Part shown: one piece after another, positions 33,087 through 33,113 of the stretch
Layout of the letters: each line of letters opens with the position of its first letter
How positions within the stretch are numbered: the first letter of the stretch is position 1
DNA from: UBA6136 sp964344495
Lineage (GTDB): Bacteria; Pseudomonadota; Gammaproteobacteria; Methylococcales; Methylococcaceae
DNA length: 33,113 nt
NCBI GenBank assembly: GCA_964344495.1
Contig: CAYFNI010000010.1
Coordinates: 1-33,113, forward strand
Reading direction: 5' to 3'
Translations under genes and position numbers: made by a program
The notes under the pieces: generated by a model
The model's input: the letters and a program-made list of their open reading frames with translations, nothing else
What the model was told of the DNA's origin: nothing
The model's database searches: none

Positions 33087-33113
33087 CCGCGCTCCCCCCA
33101 CCCGCTGAGACCC

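Noticed and set aside
1..33113. CRISPR array, prophage, insertion sequence or integron
   Set aside because: No regular direct repeats, transposase, integrase or phage structural genes were found. The tRNA-Pro at the edge has no visible attachment-site repeat.

Overview
The window is a GC-rich (by eye about 60-65%), gene-dense stretch of a bacterial chromosome. It looks like part of a scaffolded draft assembly, because it carries three runs of exactly ten Ns, each inside a gene. The best clues to lifestyle are a methylene-tetrahydromethanopterin/methylene-tetrahydrofolate dehydrogenase of the MtdA/MtdB family facing a methenyl-tetrahydrofolate cyclohydrolase (FchA), and a MoxR-DUF58 pair resembling MxaR-MxaS of methanol dehydrogenase clusters. 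Together with the many lipoproteins and outer-membrane-type proteins, these point to a Gram-negative methylotroph. A gammaproteobacterial methanotroph (Methylococcales-like) is my best guess, but this is inference and not proven by the window. I see no transposase, phage gene, CRISPR array or rRNA.

Left part (1-7.2 kb): a truncated tRNA-Pro(UGG) with a near-consensus sigma70 promoter; the divergent C1 genes fchA and mtdA, sharing a 177-bp region that holds an inverted repeat; ispG (isoprenoid synthesis); a lipoprotein of the L,D-transpeptidase/YafK fold; and an overlapping pair of divergent TldD-like and TldE-like metalloprotease subunits. Next (7.2-13 kb): a membrane-anchored protein with one c-type haem motif and a 899-residue P-type ATPase resembling the Na+,K+-ATPase branch, both on the minus strand; a lipoprotein with a Gly/His/Met-rich tail; and a MgtC/DUF4010 membrane protein.

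Middle (13-23 kb): a probable operon of ApbE flavin transferase, an SbmA/BacA-like ABC membrane protein whose nucleotide-binding domain has lost nearly every catalytic residue, and a DUF4410-type lipoprotein. Then come a small orphan protein, the largest gene-free gap (17101-17574), ssb, pyrF, an AEC-family transporter, cinA with a degenerate C-terminal domain, corA and a SYLF-domain lipoprotein.

Right part (23-33 kb): a putative outer-membrane beta-barrel protein divergent from a short-chain dehydrogenase, a split YeeE/YedE transporter, and a compact minus-strand five-gene run: MoxR ATPase, DUF58/VWA protein, ABC ATPase, unusually large solute-binding protein and double permease. This run is the most system-like arrangement here, since it couples a MoxR-type chaperone pair to an iron-type ABC importer. 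The end holds a small membrane protein and a secreted protein of unknown function.

Two of the three N-runs can be interpreted from reading frame. In ispG, removing the Ns restores a perfect gene, so no sequence is missing. In the ABC ATPase, the Ns sit next to a 33-nt stretch foreign to the family. In fchA, by contrast, about 40 residues including the conserved glycine-rich motif are really absent from the assembly.
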